Source: an uncultured Acidobacteriaceae bacterium
GTDB lineage: Bacteria > Acidobacteriota > Terriglobia > Terriglobales > Acidobacteriaceae
Assembly (NCBI GenBank): GCA_903828675.1
Contig: CAIKND010000228.1
Location: 1 to 64,000 of the forward strand
Reading direction: 5' to 3'
DNA length: 64,000 nucleotides
Below are positions 36,063 through 44,986 of this stretch, piece by piece. A program made the position numbers and the translations under genes. The notes beneath the pieces were generated by a model. It was not told where the DNA came from. It saw only the letters and a program-made list of their open reading frames with translations, and did not search any database. Positions within the stretch are counted from its first letter, which is position 1, and each line of letters opens with the position of its first letter.

Positions 36063-37403
36063 CTATTTCTTTTCTGGTGCGCTGCTCAACAAGGGCATCT
36101 CGTTGCCGGTGCTGAGGGTGAGGAGGCCGGTTGCGGCGTAAGTAAGCAGCTTGTCGCGGGTGTCGGCTATGTCGAGATTGCGCATGGTAAGTTGGCCGAT
36201 GCGGTCGCGCGGGGAGAAGGTCGATTCGGTCTTCTCCATGCTGAGGCGCTCGGGATGAAAGGTGAGGTTGGGCGACTCGGTGTTGAGGATGGAGTAGTCG
36301 TTGCCGCGGCGCAGCTCAAGGGTGACTTCGCCGGTGATGGGTTTGGCGACCCAGCGCTGGGCGGATTCCCGGAGCATGATGGATTGCGAGTCGAACCAGC
36401 GACCCTGATAGAGCAGGCGGCCTAGTTTGCGGCCATTGTCGCGGTACTGCTCGATGGTGTCCTCGTTGTGAATACCTGTGATGAGGCGCTCGTAGGCGAT
36501 GAAGAGCAAGGCGAGGCCCGGCGCCTCATAAATGCCGCGGGACTTGGCTTCAATAATACGATTTTCAATTTGATCGGACATGCCCAAGCCATGACGACCA
36601 CCGATGCGATTGGCCTCGAGAAGAAGCTCGACGGGGTCGCTGAATTGGTGGCCGTTGAGGGCGACGGGAAAGCCCTCTTCAAAGCGGACGGCGACCTGTT
36701 CGCGCTGGATCTCAACATCGTCGCGCCACGAGGCTGCACCCATGATGGGGACAACTATTTTGATGGAAGTGGAAAGATGCTCCAGGTCCTTTGCTTCGTG
36801 AGTTGCGCCCAGCAGGTTGGAGTCAGTGGAGTAGGCCTTCTCGGCGGACATCTTATATGCAAAACCTGACCGCTGCATGAAGGCGGACATCTCGGCCCTG
36901 CCGCCGAGTTCGTCAATGAAGGCGGCGTCGAGCCAGGGCTTGTAAATCTTGAGGCTGGGATTGACGAGCAGGCCGTAGCGGTAGAAGCGCTCGATATCAT
37001 TGCCCTTGAAAGTGGAGCCGTCGCCCCAGATGTAGACGTCGTCCTCCTTCATTGCGGCGACGAGCATGGTGCCGGTGACGGCGCGGCCTATCGGAGTGGT
37101 GTTGAAGTAGGGAACGCCTGCAGTGCTGATGTGGAAGGCGCCGGCCTGAAGCGCTGCTATGCCTTCGCGAACAAGCTGGCTGCGGCAGTCGATGAGTCGG
37201 GCCTTTTCAGCGCCGTATTCGAGGGCCGCGCGCGGGATGGCGTCGTAGTCGGTTTCGTCGGGCTGGCCAAGGTTCGCCGTGTAGGCGTAGGGAATGGCGC
37301 CCTTCTGCTTCATCCAGTGCAGGGCGGCAGAGGTGTCGAGCCCGCCGGAGAAAGCAATGCCGACTTTCTGGCCGACGGGCAGGGATTCGAGAATTGCAGA
37401 CAT
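36063..37403 (-). CDS. argG: Argininosuccinate synthase
   Basis: About 446 residues, like the longer E. coli type. The PP-loop VGIAFSGGLDTSAALHWM is at the N-terminus. ANLGQPDETDYDAIP and YIWGDGSTFKGNDIERFYRYG follow. It condenses citrulline and aspartate with ATP. ATG 37403 (MSAILES...) is chosen because the PP-loop should lie near residue 15. The frame extends to 37484 but only through a GGGACTA repeat array. Confidence 0.95.
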   Translation of the reverse strand: MSAILESLPVGQKVGIAFSGGLDTSAALHWMKQKGAIPYAYTANLGQPDETDYDAIPRAALEYGAEKARLIDCRSQLVREGIAALQAGAFHISTAGVPYFNTTPIGRAVTGTMLVAAMKEDDVYIWGDGSTFKGNDIERFYRYGLLVNPSLKIYKPWLDAAFIDELGGRAEMSAFMQRSGFAYKMSAEKAYSTDSNLLGATHEAKDLEHLSTSIKIVVPIMGAASWRDDVEIQREQVAVRFEEGFPVALNGHQFSDPVELLLEANRIGGRHGLGMSDQIENRIIEAKSRGIYEAPGLALLFIAYERLITGIHNEDTIEQYRDNGRKLGRLLYQGRWFDSQSIMLRESAQRWVAKPITGEVTLELRRGNDYSILNTESPNLTFHPERLSMEKTESTFSPRDRIGQLTMRNLDIADTRDKLLTYAATGLLTLSTGNEMPLLSSAPEKK

Positions 37404-37440
37404 GCTTTTGGAACCTCGGAAACTCTTGGTGTTCGTTGAA

Positions 37441-37473
37441 AAGGGACTAGGAACTAAGGGACTAGGGACTAAA
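37441..37473 (+). repeat. GGGACTA-type short tandem array, left
   Basis: Four head-to-tail units related to GGGACTA (GGGACTA, GGAACTA, GGGACTA, GGGACTA). The partner array at 38141-38179 is in the opposite orientation, and the two bracket one gene inside the arginine operon. It interrupts the region between that gene and argG. Confidence 0.8.
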
Positions 37474-37496
37474 AACCACCCCACTCTCTCATTGGT

Positions 37497-38090
37497 TCAT
37501 TTTTTAGCTGCCTTTTGCGCAAAAAAGAAGACAACATCCGGGGCGGTCAACGGGGCATAAGCACGTTTTGCATCGGGAACCCGAATAACCTCCGCAAATT
37601 GACGCTTTTTTGTGTTGATCCAATCTGGAATGCGGGGCTGGTGCTGATAAAACACCAGAACATCTCCATCCGACAATGAGTTCCAGATCATTTCAAGTTC
37701 GCCTTCGAGAACGTGCTTCCGGTTCGGACGTCCATTCCGGGGTTCTAGTCCAGTGTCGGGATCAAGAAATACAATTTTCTTAATTCTTTTTCTGGCCTGA
37801 ATCTCCCCAGCGACATATAGCTGATATCGTTCTCGATCAGAAAATGTTTCGCCCAATACTTGCACCGGTACAGACGAATTCAAGTTGCAGATTGATTTAG
37901 GGTCTCGAAAATGTTGTATTACTTCGTCTGGAATGGGCACGGAGTCTCTGTCGATTTCAATCGGATTCCAAATGTTTGAACGGTGGTACAAGACCTGAAG
38001 AATTTGCGCGACCTGGTATTTGCGCGCCAGTTCAAGCAAAGTTCCCCATTTCACTAAATCGCGTTTATCTCCGTACCACTGAGCTTGCAT
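37497..38090 (-). CDS. Uncharacterised protein inserted in the arginine operon
   Basis: About 197 residues from ATG 38090 (MQAQWYGDKRDLVKWGTLLELARKY in order); the frame extends upstream to 38111. I do not recognise the family with confidence. A Rossmann-like layout is suggested by IKKIVFLDPDTGLEPRNG, where DPDTGLE could be a methyltransferase-type motif, and SDGDVLVFYQHQPR. The gene reads more AT-rich than the arg genes on both sides. It is flanked by inverted GGGACTA arrays, which is consistent with insertion between argF and argG. A defence or RNA-modification role is possible but unsupported. Confidence 0.65.
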   Translation of the reverse strand: MQAQWYGDKRDLVKWGTLLELARKYQVAQILQVLYHRSNIWNPIEIDRDSVPIPDEVIQHFRDPKSICNLNSSVPVQVLGETFSDRERYQLYVAGEIQARKRIKKIVFLDPDTGLEPRNGRPNRKHVLEGELEMIWNSLSDGDVLVFYQHQPRIPDWINTKKRQFAEVIRVPDAKRAYAPLTAPDVVFFFAQKAAKK

Positions 38091-38140
38091 TGGGAGTACC
38101 CTTCCTATCAACTGGGAATGTCAAACGCATTGCTGCACGA

Positions 38141-38179
38141 CTAGTCCCTAGTCCCTCAGTCCCTAGTCCTTTAGTCCCT
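38141..38179 (-). repeat. GGGACTA-type short tandem array, right (inverted)
   Basis: On the minus strand: GGGACTA, AGGACTA, GGGACTG, GGGACTA, GGGACTA-type units, with short interruptions. It is inverted relative to the array at 37441-37473 and abuts the argF stop at 38182. Confidence 0.8.
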
Positions 38180-38181
38180 GC

Positions 38182-39210
38182 CTACTGAAACTTCTCCACA
38201 TTCGCCAGCCCGCCCAACAACAACAGCAGCAACGCCTTCTGCGCATGCATCCGGTTTTCAGCCTGGTCGAAGACTATCGACTGCGGCCCGTCCAGCACGG
38301 CATCCGTAACCTCAGCGTTGCGACGAGCGGGCAGGCAATGCATAAACACCGCGTTGGGCTGGGCTTTCTGCATCAGAGTCTCGTTGACCTGGAACGGCCT
38401 GAAGATAGGCGCGCGCTTGGTCGACTCGTGCTCCATCCCCATGCTCACGCAAACATCGGTGTAGATGGCGTCCGCGCCCTCGGCGGCGGCGGCAGGATCC
38501 TGCAACAGGCGCAGCTCGCAGCCGTTGGCCTGCGCAATATCCCGCGCCAGCGTCACAATCTCGATATCGGGCGAGTAGCCGCGGGGTGTGGCGATGGTGA
38601 CGTTTGCGCCCAATTGCGCACCGGTCAGCATCAGCGAGTGGCATACGTTGTTGCCGTCGCCGACATAGGTAAAGTTGATGCCGTTCAATGAACCGAAATG
38701 CTCTTCGAGCGTCATGAAGTCGGCCAGTGCCTGGCATGGGTGCTCAAAGTCTGAAAGAGCGTTAATCACCGGCACGCGAGAATTTGCAGCCATCTCGGTA
38801 ATGGTGTCGTGTGCGTAGGTGCGCAGGACAATTACGTCCACCCAGCGCTCCACATTGCGCGCCACATCGGCAATGGACTCGCGCTCGCCGAGAGGCGAAT
38901 TGGTCTGGTCCAAAAAGATGGCGTTGCCGCCCAGCGTGTTGATGCCGGTTTCGAAGCTCAACCGCGTGCGCAGGCTGGCCTTCTCAAACATCAGCACCAT
39001 CTGTTTCGCATCGAGCGCATGGCGGTAGTCACGCGGGTTCCGCTTCACGTCGTGACCGAGCTTGAGGATCGCGCGAACTTCGGCGCTGGAGAGATCGGCG
39101 ATCGAGCATAAATCCTCGCCTGCAAGCCGCGCTGCGGCGGCAAGAATATCGGGGTCCTTCTGCACGGGAATTTGCAACTCCCGGGGTTCCATTGTTGTTC
39201 TGCTAGCCAC
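38182..39210 (-). CDS. argF: Ornithine carbamoyltransferase
   Basis: About 342 residues. The carbamoyl-phosphate loop is FEKASLRTRLSFE, then HPCQALADFMTLEEHFG, the HCLPARRNAEVTD ornithine-side motif, and NRMHAQKALL at the end. It makes citrulline. The start is set at GTG 39210 because AGGAGG lies 8 bases upstream, so it overlaps the argD stop by 8 bases. ATG 39192 is six codons later and lacks comparable spacing. An acetylornithine-specific variant is less likely because the SxRTR and HCLPA motifs are of the ornithine type. Confidence 0.93.
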   Translation of the reverse strand: MASRTTMEPRELQIPVQKDPDILAAAARLAGEDLCSIADLSSAEVRAILKLGHDVKRNPRDYRHALDAKQMVLMFEKASLRTRLSFETGINTLGGNAIFLDQTNSPLGERESIADVARNVERWVDVIVLRTYAHDTITEMAANSRVPVINALSDFEHPCQALADFMTLEEHFGSLNGINFTYVGDGNNVCHSLMLTGAQLGANVTIATPRGYSPDIEIVTLARDIAQANGCELRLLQDPAAAAEGADAIYTDVCVSMGMEHESTKRAPIFRPFQVNETLMQKAQPNAVFMHCLPARRNAEVTDAVLDGPQSIVFDQAENRMHAQKALLLLLLGGLANVEKFQ

Positions 39211-40459
39211 GAGTGTGTCCTCCTGCGGTTGCGGCTGCGCCCTGCGCTGCCGCATATTCGGTAAAAATTTCGTCCAGCGCGGCAATGGTTGTGTCCACAT
39301 GCGAGCGCTCAAGAATGTAGGGCGGCAGGAAACGCAGCACTGTTTCGCTGGTGCAGTTGATCAGGATGCGCCTCTTGAGCATCTCGGCGACGGCGAGCTT
39401 GGCAAGTTCAGCCGAATCGAGTTCCGCCGCAACCATGAGGCCCTTGCCTCTTACATCCACAATCGCTTCGTGCCGCTTGGCGAGCCCGCGCAACTGCTCC
39501 TGGAAGTAGTCGCCCACTTCCGTTGCATGCGCCAGGAGTCCTGTCTTTTCAATCTCGCCGATCACGGCAATGGCAACCGCGCAAGCCAGAGGTCCTCCAC
39601 CGAACGTGGTTCCGTGCATGCCGGGATGGAACGACCGCGCCACCTCTTCAGTGCACAGCACGGCGCCCATGGGAATGCCGCCCGCCAAAGGCTTCGCGAG
39701 GGTGGTCACATCCGGCTGAATGCCGTAATGCTGATACGCGCACCACTTGCCGGTGCGGCCCATTCCGCATTGAATCTCATCCGCGATCAACAAGGCGCCA
39801 GTTGAGCTGGCCAGTGCGCGCGCCTCGGCCAGGAACTCCTGCGTCATAGGACGCACGCCGCCTTCGCCCTGAATTGATTCCACCAGGATTGCGCAGACTT
39901 CGTTGGAAAACTTGGCGCGCAGATCTGCCACATCGTTGAAGCGCACGAACTCCACGCCCGGAACTACCGGCGCAAATGGCTCGCGATACTTGTCCTTGTA
40001 GGTTGTGGCCATCGAGCCGAATGTGCGGCCGTGGAAGCTCTGCTCCAAGGCCAGAAACTTGGTGCCGATGTTGACGCCTTCGCTGCGCAGCACGCCGGCA
40101 TGAGCACGCGCCAACTTCATTGCGCCCTCCCAAGCTTCGGTGCCGGTGTTGGCGAAGAAGCAGCGGTCCAATCCTGTGCGCTCGGTCAGCAGCAGCGCCA
40201 GTTCCGCCCCACCCTCGTGGAAGTAGAGATTCGATGTGTGAATCAGGGCTTTGCTTTGGCGTGCAATCGCTTCCACAATCACGGGGTGGTTGTAGCCCAG
40301 CGCATTGACGCCGATTCCGCTCAGCAGGTCAAGGTAGCGATCGCCTTGTTCGTCGATGATGTGCACGCCTTCGCCACCCACAAAAAGCAAGGGGTTCCGG
40401 TCATAGGTTGAAAGCAGAAGCCGCGACTCGGCGGCCCGTATCTGATCCAGTTTTGTCAC
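39203..40459 (-). CDS. argD: Acetylornithine aminotransferase
   Basis: 418 residues of class III PLP aminotransferase. The cofactor phosphate site FFANTGTEAWEGAMKLARAHA, the SFHGRTFGSMATT loop and LLIADEIQCGMGRTGKW are visible. The lysine is in TTLAKPLAGGIPMGAVL. It converts N-acetylglutamate semialdehyde to N-acetylornithine. Ten bases separate it from argB. Its 3' end overlaps the argF GTG start. Confidence 0.94.
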   Translation of the reverse strand: MTKLDQIRAAESRLLLSTYDRNPLLFVGGEGVHIIDEQGDRYLDLLSGIGVNALGYNHPVIVEAIARQSKALIHTSNLYFHEGGAELALLLTERTGLDRCFFANTGTEAWEGAMKLARAHAGVLRSEGVNIGTKFLALEQSFHGRTFGSMATTYKDKYREPFAPVVPGVEFVRFNDVADLRAKFSNEVCAILVESIQGEGGVRPMTQEFLAEARALASSTGALLIADEIQCGMGRTGKWCAYQHYGIQPDVTTLAKPLAGGIPMGAVLCTEEVARSFHPGMHGTTFGGGPLACAVAIAVIGEIEKTGLLAHATEVGDYFQEQLRGLAKRHEAIVDVRGKGLMVAAELDSAELAKLAVAEMLKRRILINCTSETVLRFLPPYILERSHVDTTIAALDEIFTEYAAAQGAAATAGGHTRG

Positions 40460-40469
40460 CTTAATCTCC

Positions 40470-41252
40470 TCAGGCCACCATCACTTCGGTGCCGTGGGCT
40501 ACGCGGGAACTGCACAGGTCGGGAAGGGAACCGGCAGCCTCTGCGGGCAAAATCCTTACGCGTTTCACGCCGTTTAAAAGAGCCTCGCGGCAGGCGCCCA
40601 GCTTGGGCAACATGCCGCCGGTGATCACGGCGTTCTTCGCCATCTCGGCAATTTGATCGATGCTCAGCCATCGGAGCACCGCGCCGGTTGCATCTTTCAC
40701 TCCCGGCACATCGGTAAGAAACACAAGGGCATCGGCGCCGCAGGCAATGGCGCATGCCGCGGCCATTTCGTCTGCATTGATGTTGTAGTACTCGCCGTCA
40801 AATCCCAGCGCCATGGATGAAAGCACCGGCACGCCGTTCAATTGCCAGATGGCTTCAAGCCAGCGCGGATCGCTGGCAGCGATCTCACCCACAAATCCAA
40901 GGTCCGGCGCAGTCCGTTTCTTACGCGCGCGAAACAGCAACCCGTCTCCGCCCGACATTCCAATCGCCGGCTGTCCCAGTGCGCCCAATGCGGCCACCAG
41001 GCCCTTATTTACCTTGCCCGCCAGGACCATCAGCGCAACATCGCGCGTCTCGGCGTCGGTGACGCGGAGGCCGTTGATGAATTCGCTCTGCTTGCCCAGC
41101 GCTTTTAGCATGCGTGTCAATTGCACGCCGCCTCCATGCACAACGGCCACCTGGTTGCCGTCGCGCACCAGGTCAGCGATGGCGCGCACGCAGCCCTCAA
41201 GCAGCGAAGGATTCTCCAGGCCGGCTCCACCCAATTTCACGACGTACTTCAT
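40470..41252 (-). CDS. argB: Acetylglutamate kinase
   Basis: 260 residues of amino-acid kinase fold. It begins YVVKLGGAGLENPSLLEGCV, where canonical enzymes have KxGG. VAVVHGGGVQLTRML and NINADEMAAACAIACGADALVFLTDVPGV follow. It phosphorylates N-acetylglutamate, the second step of the pathway. Length is typical of the arginine-insensitive short form, which fits operon-level control by ArgR. It starts 22 bases after argC. Confidence 0.93.
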   Translation of the reverse strand: MKYVVKLGGAGLENPSLLEGCVRAIADLVRDGNQVAVVHGGGVQLTRMLKALGKQSEFINGLRVTDAETRDVALMVLAGKVNKGLVAALGALGQPAIGMSGGDGLLFRARKKRTAPDLGFVGEIAASDPRWLEAIWQLNGVPVLSSMALGFDGEYYNINADEMAAACAIACGADALVFLTDVPGVKDATGAVLRWLSIDQIAEMAKNAVITGGMLPKLGACREALLNGVKRVRILPAEAAGSLPDLCSSRVAHGTEVMVA

Positions 41253-41274
41253 GCGCGATCCTCCGCGGCGATTA

Positions 41275-42342
41275 TCATTCGAGACCTTCCGATTCCGGCC
41301 AGCCCTGCATCACGTTGAAGTTTTGCAAGGCCTGCGAGGACGCGCCCTTCAATAAGTTATCAAGGCAGCTAACGATGACCGCGCGCCGCCCATCTGAGTC
41401 GAGCTGGAAGCCGATGTCCGCATAACTGGTCTTCACTGAATACTGAATCTGCGGCAGCGAATGGTCGTACAGTCGCACCATGGGGCTTCCAGTGAAGAAT
41501 TCGCGATAGACGCGTGACACGCTGACTCGTGTCTGCGGCTCCTTGAAGTGCACGTAGATGGTGGAAAGAATCCCCCGCGGAATCGGCAGCAGATGCGGTG
41601 TGAATACAATTTCGCCACTATCTACGCCGATTTGTTCGAGCAACTCGCCTGTATGGCGATGCGAAAATACGCCATACGCCGATAGATTGTCGGCTGCATA
41701 CATGTAGTGCGTCTTGGCGGTGGGCGCTTTGCCCGCTCCGCTGACACCGCTTTTTGCGTCGGCCACAATTCCACGTTGCAAATCGACCAGCCCCGCGGCT
41801 ACAAGAGGCTTCAGCGGCAGAATGACCGAGGTCGCATAGCAGCCGGGGTTCGCGACCAGCTTCGCCTGCGCAATCTGCTTGCGATGCAACTCCGGCATTC
41901 CGTAGACAGCTTGCATCTGCGTGGCTTCGGCCAGTTCGGCGTCGTCGTCCTCAAATGCATACACGGCGCGGTTGGCCGCTTCGGTCAGCCGCCACGCCCC
42001 GCTCAGGTCAATCACCCGCAGACCGCGCTTCAGCGCCTCCGGTACCCATTCGCGTGACTGCTGGTGCGGCGTGGCCAGGAATAAAACTTCAACGCCCAGA
42101 TCATCGAGCAATTCCCATGAGAACGGCTGCTGAATCAATTGGCCGCTGCCTTTGCTGTCAACCAGTTCGGGATGAATCTCGGCTAACGGGACCCCGCCCC
42201 GCCCCATATCCTTTGGGTCCACGCGCCCGGCAAAGACAGGCGCCTTGCCCTTCAAACGGGGATGCCGGAGCAAGAGCCGCGCCAACTCGGCGCCCGCGTA
42301 TCCAGTAACACCCACCACTGCCGTCTGCACTGTATTTGTCAT
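41275..42342 (-). CDS. argC: N-acetyl-gamma-glutamyl-phosphate reductase
   Basis: 355 residues. The NAD(P) motif VGVTGYAGAELARLLLRHP is at the N-terminus. The catalytic cysteine segment is LVANPGCYATSVILPLKPLV. The GKAPTAKTHYMYAADNLSAYG segment follows. It reduces acetylglutamyl phosphate to the semialdehyde. ATGA overlap with argR indicates coupling. Confidence 0.95.
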   Translation of the reverse strand: MTNTVQTAVVGVTGYAGAELARLLLRHPRLKGKAPVFAGRVDPKDMGRGGVPLAEIHPELVDSKGSGQLIQQPFSWELLDDLGVEVLFLATPHQQSREWVPEALKRGLRVIDLSGAWRLTEAANRAVYAFEDDDAELAEATQMQAVYGMPELHRKQIAQAKLVANPGCYATSVILPLKPLVAAGLVDLQRGIVADAKSGVSGAGKAPTAKTHYMYAADNLSAYGVFSHRHTGELLEQIGVDSGEIVFTPHLLPIPRGILSTIYVHFKEPQTRVSVSRVYREFFTGSPMVRLYDHSLPQIQYSVKTSYADIGFQLDSDGRRAVIVSCLDNLLKGASSQALQNFNVMQGWPESEGLE

Positions 42343-42803
42343 GATTCCAACATCGTCCTCAACCGGGATTCCACTTCGCCTGCACGGCGCGGGTCGGGAC
42401 AGATCACCAGCACCGTATCATCGCCGGCTACCGTGCCCACAATCTCCGGCCATTCCTCGTAGTCCAGTGCAGCGGCCAGCGGCTGGGCACCGCCCATCAC
42501 CGTTCCCACAACCACCTGGTTCATGGCTTGCCGCACGCGCATGCCGAAGCTCTCGATCATTTCGGCAACAGATGGAGGACTGTCGTCTTCAACCGTAGCT
42601 GTTGTTCCATTTCCCCTGTGTCCGCTAGGAAGCGAATAACCGCCCGGGCCTTTGGAGAGTCGCAATTCGTGAATGTCCCGGGAGAGGGTGGCCTGTGTAA
42701 CCTCGATGCCGCGGAGCCGGAGTTTCTGCCGCAACTCGTCCTGGTTGGCCACCAGAGACTCGTTTAGCAATTCGCGAATCGCATCCAGGCGCAGGTGTTT
42801 CAT
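42339..42803 (-). CDS. argR: Arginine repressor ArgR/AhrC
   Basis: About 154 residues. The winged-helix N-terminus has IRELLNESLVANQDELRQKL and GIEVTQATLSRDIHELRL, the usual DNA-recognition helix. The C-terminal oligomerisation/arginine-binding domain has VVGTVMGGAQPLAAALDYEEWPEIVGTVAGDDTVLVIC. ATG 42803 is chosen; the longer frame from 42908 would run through the operator. It leads the operon it should repress, with two operator-like palindromes 63-96 bases upstream. Confidence 0.95.
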   Translation of the reverse strand: MKHLRLDAIRELLNESLVANQDELRQKLRLRGIEVTQATLSRDIHELRLSKGPGGYSLPSGHRGNGTTATVEDDSPPSVAEMIESFGMRVRQAMNQVVVGTVMGGAQPLAAALDYEEWPEIVGTVAGDDTVLVICPDPRRAGEVESRLRTMLES

Positions 42804-42865
42804 TTCCGCTTCCTTGTTTCCCGGGTAAAAAAGTGAAGGCGCGGTCCGCAAGCGGAAACCGCGCT

Positions 42866-42899
42866 CGTATAAATATACGTCATAGGCGCATAAGTATGC
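42866..42899. promoter_or_regulatory. Paired ARG-box-like operators
   Basis: CGTATA-AA-TATACG (42866-42879) and GCATA-AG-TATGC (42888-42899) are AT-rich palindromes whose centres are exactly 21 bp apart. That is the spacing of the two ARG boxes bound by an ArgR hexamer. They lie just upstream of argR, so the operon is probably autoregulated and arginine-repressed. Confidence 0.75.
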
Positions 42900-43183
42900 A
42901 AAACGCATCGATATTAACAGTGGAAAACTCGATTTCCCAGCGTGTGCTCTTCATCACGCTCATTTCGATCCGTTTCCGAATTCTGGACAGGCTGGCGTGG
43001 GCAATGTGAAGCGGGGAACGGGGAACTGGAGAGTAGATTTCGCGGCGCCATGGCTGGCCAGCCTGCTGCAAGTTCCCTTTCAAGGAGCGGGTCTTCGCCG
43101 TCTTCCAAGCCCAATTAGCCCCTGCGCTGGTACACTCTCGTCTGGTCGCGCGTTAAAATTGTGCTCGCCCCCTGATAATCAAA

Positions 43184-44986
43184 ATGACAATGATCGCTCC
43201 AATTTCCACCATCAATGACCTCTTCAGCCGCGTAGCCGCGGCAGCCAACCCTCGTGCCGTGCTCTGGCAGGACGAGTTTGGTCAATGGCAACCCATTTCC
43301 TCCGACCAGATCTACCAGCGCGTCCGTGCGCTGGCTGAGGCCTTTCTGTCTTGGGGCGCGAAGAAGGGCGATCGCATTGCTCTAATTAGCGAAAACCGCT
43401 GGGAGTGGGCGATAACGGACTTCGCCGCGCTCGCCATCGGCGCCGCCGATGTACCTATCTACCCCACCCTCACCGGAGAGCAGGTGGCGGCCATGGTGGC
43501 GGATGCAGGCTGCCGCATTGCGGTCGTGTCCACCCGGCAGCAGTTTGACAAGCTCAACTCGGTCCGTGGTCTTACCCAGCTCGATCGGATCGTCATCATG
43601 GATTCGCCCGCGCCCGATGGGGCGGTTGCCTTCAGTTCTTTGATGGTTGGCGCCGATGCGCGCGGTTCGGAGCACGATCCGATCTTCGACGCACTGGTCC
43701 GTTCCGTAGAGCCCAAGGATCTTGCCACTCTCATTTACACCTCAGGCACCACAGGAGAGCCCAAGGGAGTGGCCCTTACCCACGGCAACATAGCCCACAA
43801 TCAGGTTTGCGCAGTCGCCGATTTCCCTTTTGGCGTCACCGATGCCTGCATCTCTTTCCTGCCCCTCTCACACATCACGGCCCGCGCCCTGGACTACGTT
43901 ATGTACTACTCTGGCTCCCAGGTTGCTTACTGCTCCCAATTCGACAAGCTACCCCAAGCCATGCGCGAGATCAGGCCCACGGTCTTTGTTGGAGTGCCCC
44001 GTGTATTTGAGAAGATTCGCCAGGAAGTCGAACGCCGCGCCGCCCTCTCGCCGGTAAAGAAGCGTTTGCTCGCCTGGGCGATCGGCCTCGGCACAGCCCA
44101 TCGCGACACCGTCTACGACGGCCGCAGACCTTCCTCGTTAATGTGGAAGCTGGCATCCAAGCTGGTTTATTCCAAGGTTCGTGAAGCCTTCGGCGGCCGG
44201 GTCCTTGTCTTTGTCTGCGGCGGAGCGCCTCTCGGTCTCGACACGGCCAAGTGGTTTGCCGCAGCCGGCATCGCCCTATGGGAGGGATACGGCCTTACCG
44301 AGACCTCTCCTGTGATTGCTCTCAACACACCCATCAGCCACCGCATGGGTGCGGCTGGCATGCCCTTGAACAATCTTGAACTCAAGATCGCCGAAGACGG
44401 AGAGCTGCTCGTTCGTGGCCCTTCAGTTTTCAAAGGCTACTGGCACAAGCCAGATGCCAATGCCGAGTGCTTTGACGCAGGGGGCTTCTTCCGCACCGGC
44501 GACATCGGCCACATCGACGCAGACGGCTTCCTTTTCATCACCGACCGCAAAAAGGAACTCCTCAAGACCTCCGGCGGCAAGATGGTGGCTCCTCAGCCGA
44601 TCGAGAACAAGCTCAAGAACAACGCGCTTGTGGCCCAGGCCGCGCTGGTCGGCGATAAGCACAAGTTCATCTCCGCCCTGCTCTCGCCCAATTTCGCAGC
44701 ACTTGAGGAGTGGGCCCGCCAACACGGCATCCAGGTGAGTTCCCGCGCCGAACTTGTCGCAGATCCTCGCGTTATCGCGCTCTACGGCGAAATCGTCCGC
44801 GAGGTCAACGGCTCGCTGGCCAACTTTGAAGCTCTCAAGCGATTTCGCGTGGTTGCCGATGAATGGACGCAGGAATCCGGTGAGCTAACCCCCTCGATGA
44901 AGCTCAAGCGCCGTGTTCTTACGGCGCAATACGCGGCGGTAATCGCCGGACTTTACGAGGACGAAGCAACCTCACGTGGCGCATAG
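43184..44986 (+). CDS. Long-chain acyl-CoA synthetase (AMP-forming)
   Basis: 600 residues of the ANL superfamily. The ATP loop is TLIYTSGTTGEPKGVALTH, then GGAPLGLDTAKWFAAAGIALWEGYGLTETSP, the hinge region FFRTGDIGHIDADGFLFITDRKKELLKTSGGK, and a C-terminal lid. It resembles FadD15-type bacterial and plant long-chain enzymes. It activates fatty acids as CoA esters for degradation or lipid synthesis. The last 68 bases overlap the 3' end of a convergent membrane-protein gene. Confidence 0.92.
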   Translation: MTMIAPISTINDLFSRVAAAANPRAVLWQDEFGQWQPISSDQIYQRVRALAEAFLSWGAKKGDRIALISENRWEWAITDFAALAIGAADVPIYPTLTGEQVAAMVADAGCRIAVVSTRQQFDKLNSVRGLTQLDRIVIMDSPAPDGAVAFSSLMVGADARGSEHDPIFDALVRSVEPKDLATLIYTSGTTGEPKGVALTHGNIAHNQVCAVADFPFGVTDACISFLPLSHITARALDYVMYYSGSQVAYCSQFDKLPQAMREIRPTVFVGVPRVFEKIRQEVERRAALSPVKKRLLAWAIGLGTAHRDTVYDGRRPSSLMWKLASKLVYSKVREAFGGRVLVFVCGGAPLGLDTAKWFAAAGIALWEGYGLTETSPVIALNTPISHRMGAAGMPLNNLELKIAEDGELLVRGPSVFKGYWHKPDANAECFDAGGFFRTGDIGHIDADGFLFITDRKKELLKTSGGKMVAPQPIENKLKNNALVAQAALVGDKHKFISALLSPNFAALEEWARQHGIQVSSRAELVADPRVIALYGEIVREVNGSLANFEALKRFRVVADEWTQESGELTPSMKLKRRVLTAQYAAVIAGLYEDEATSRGA

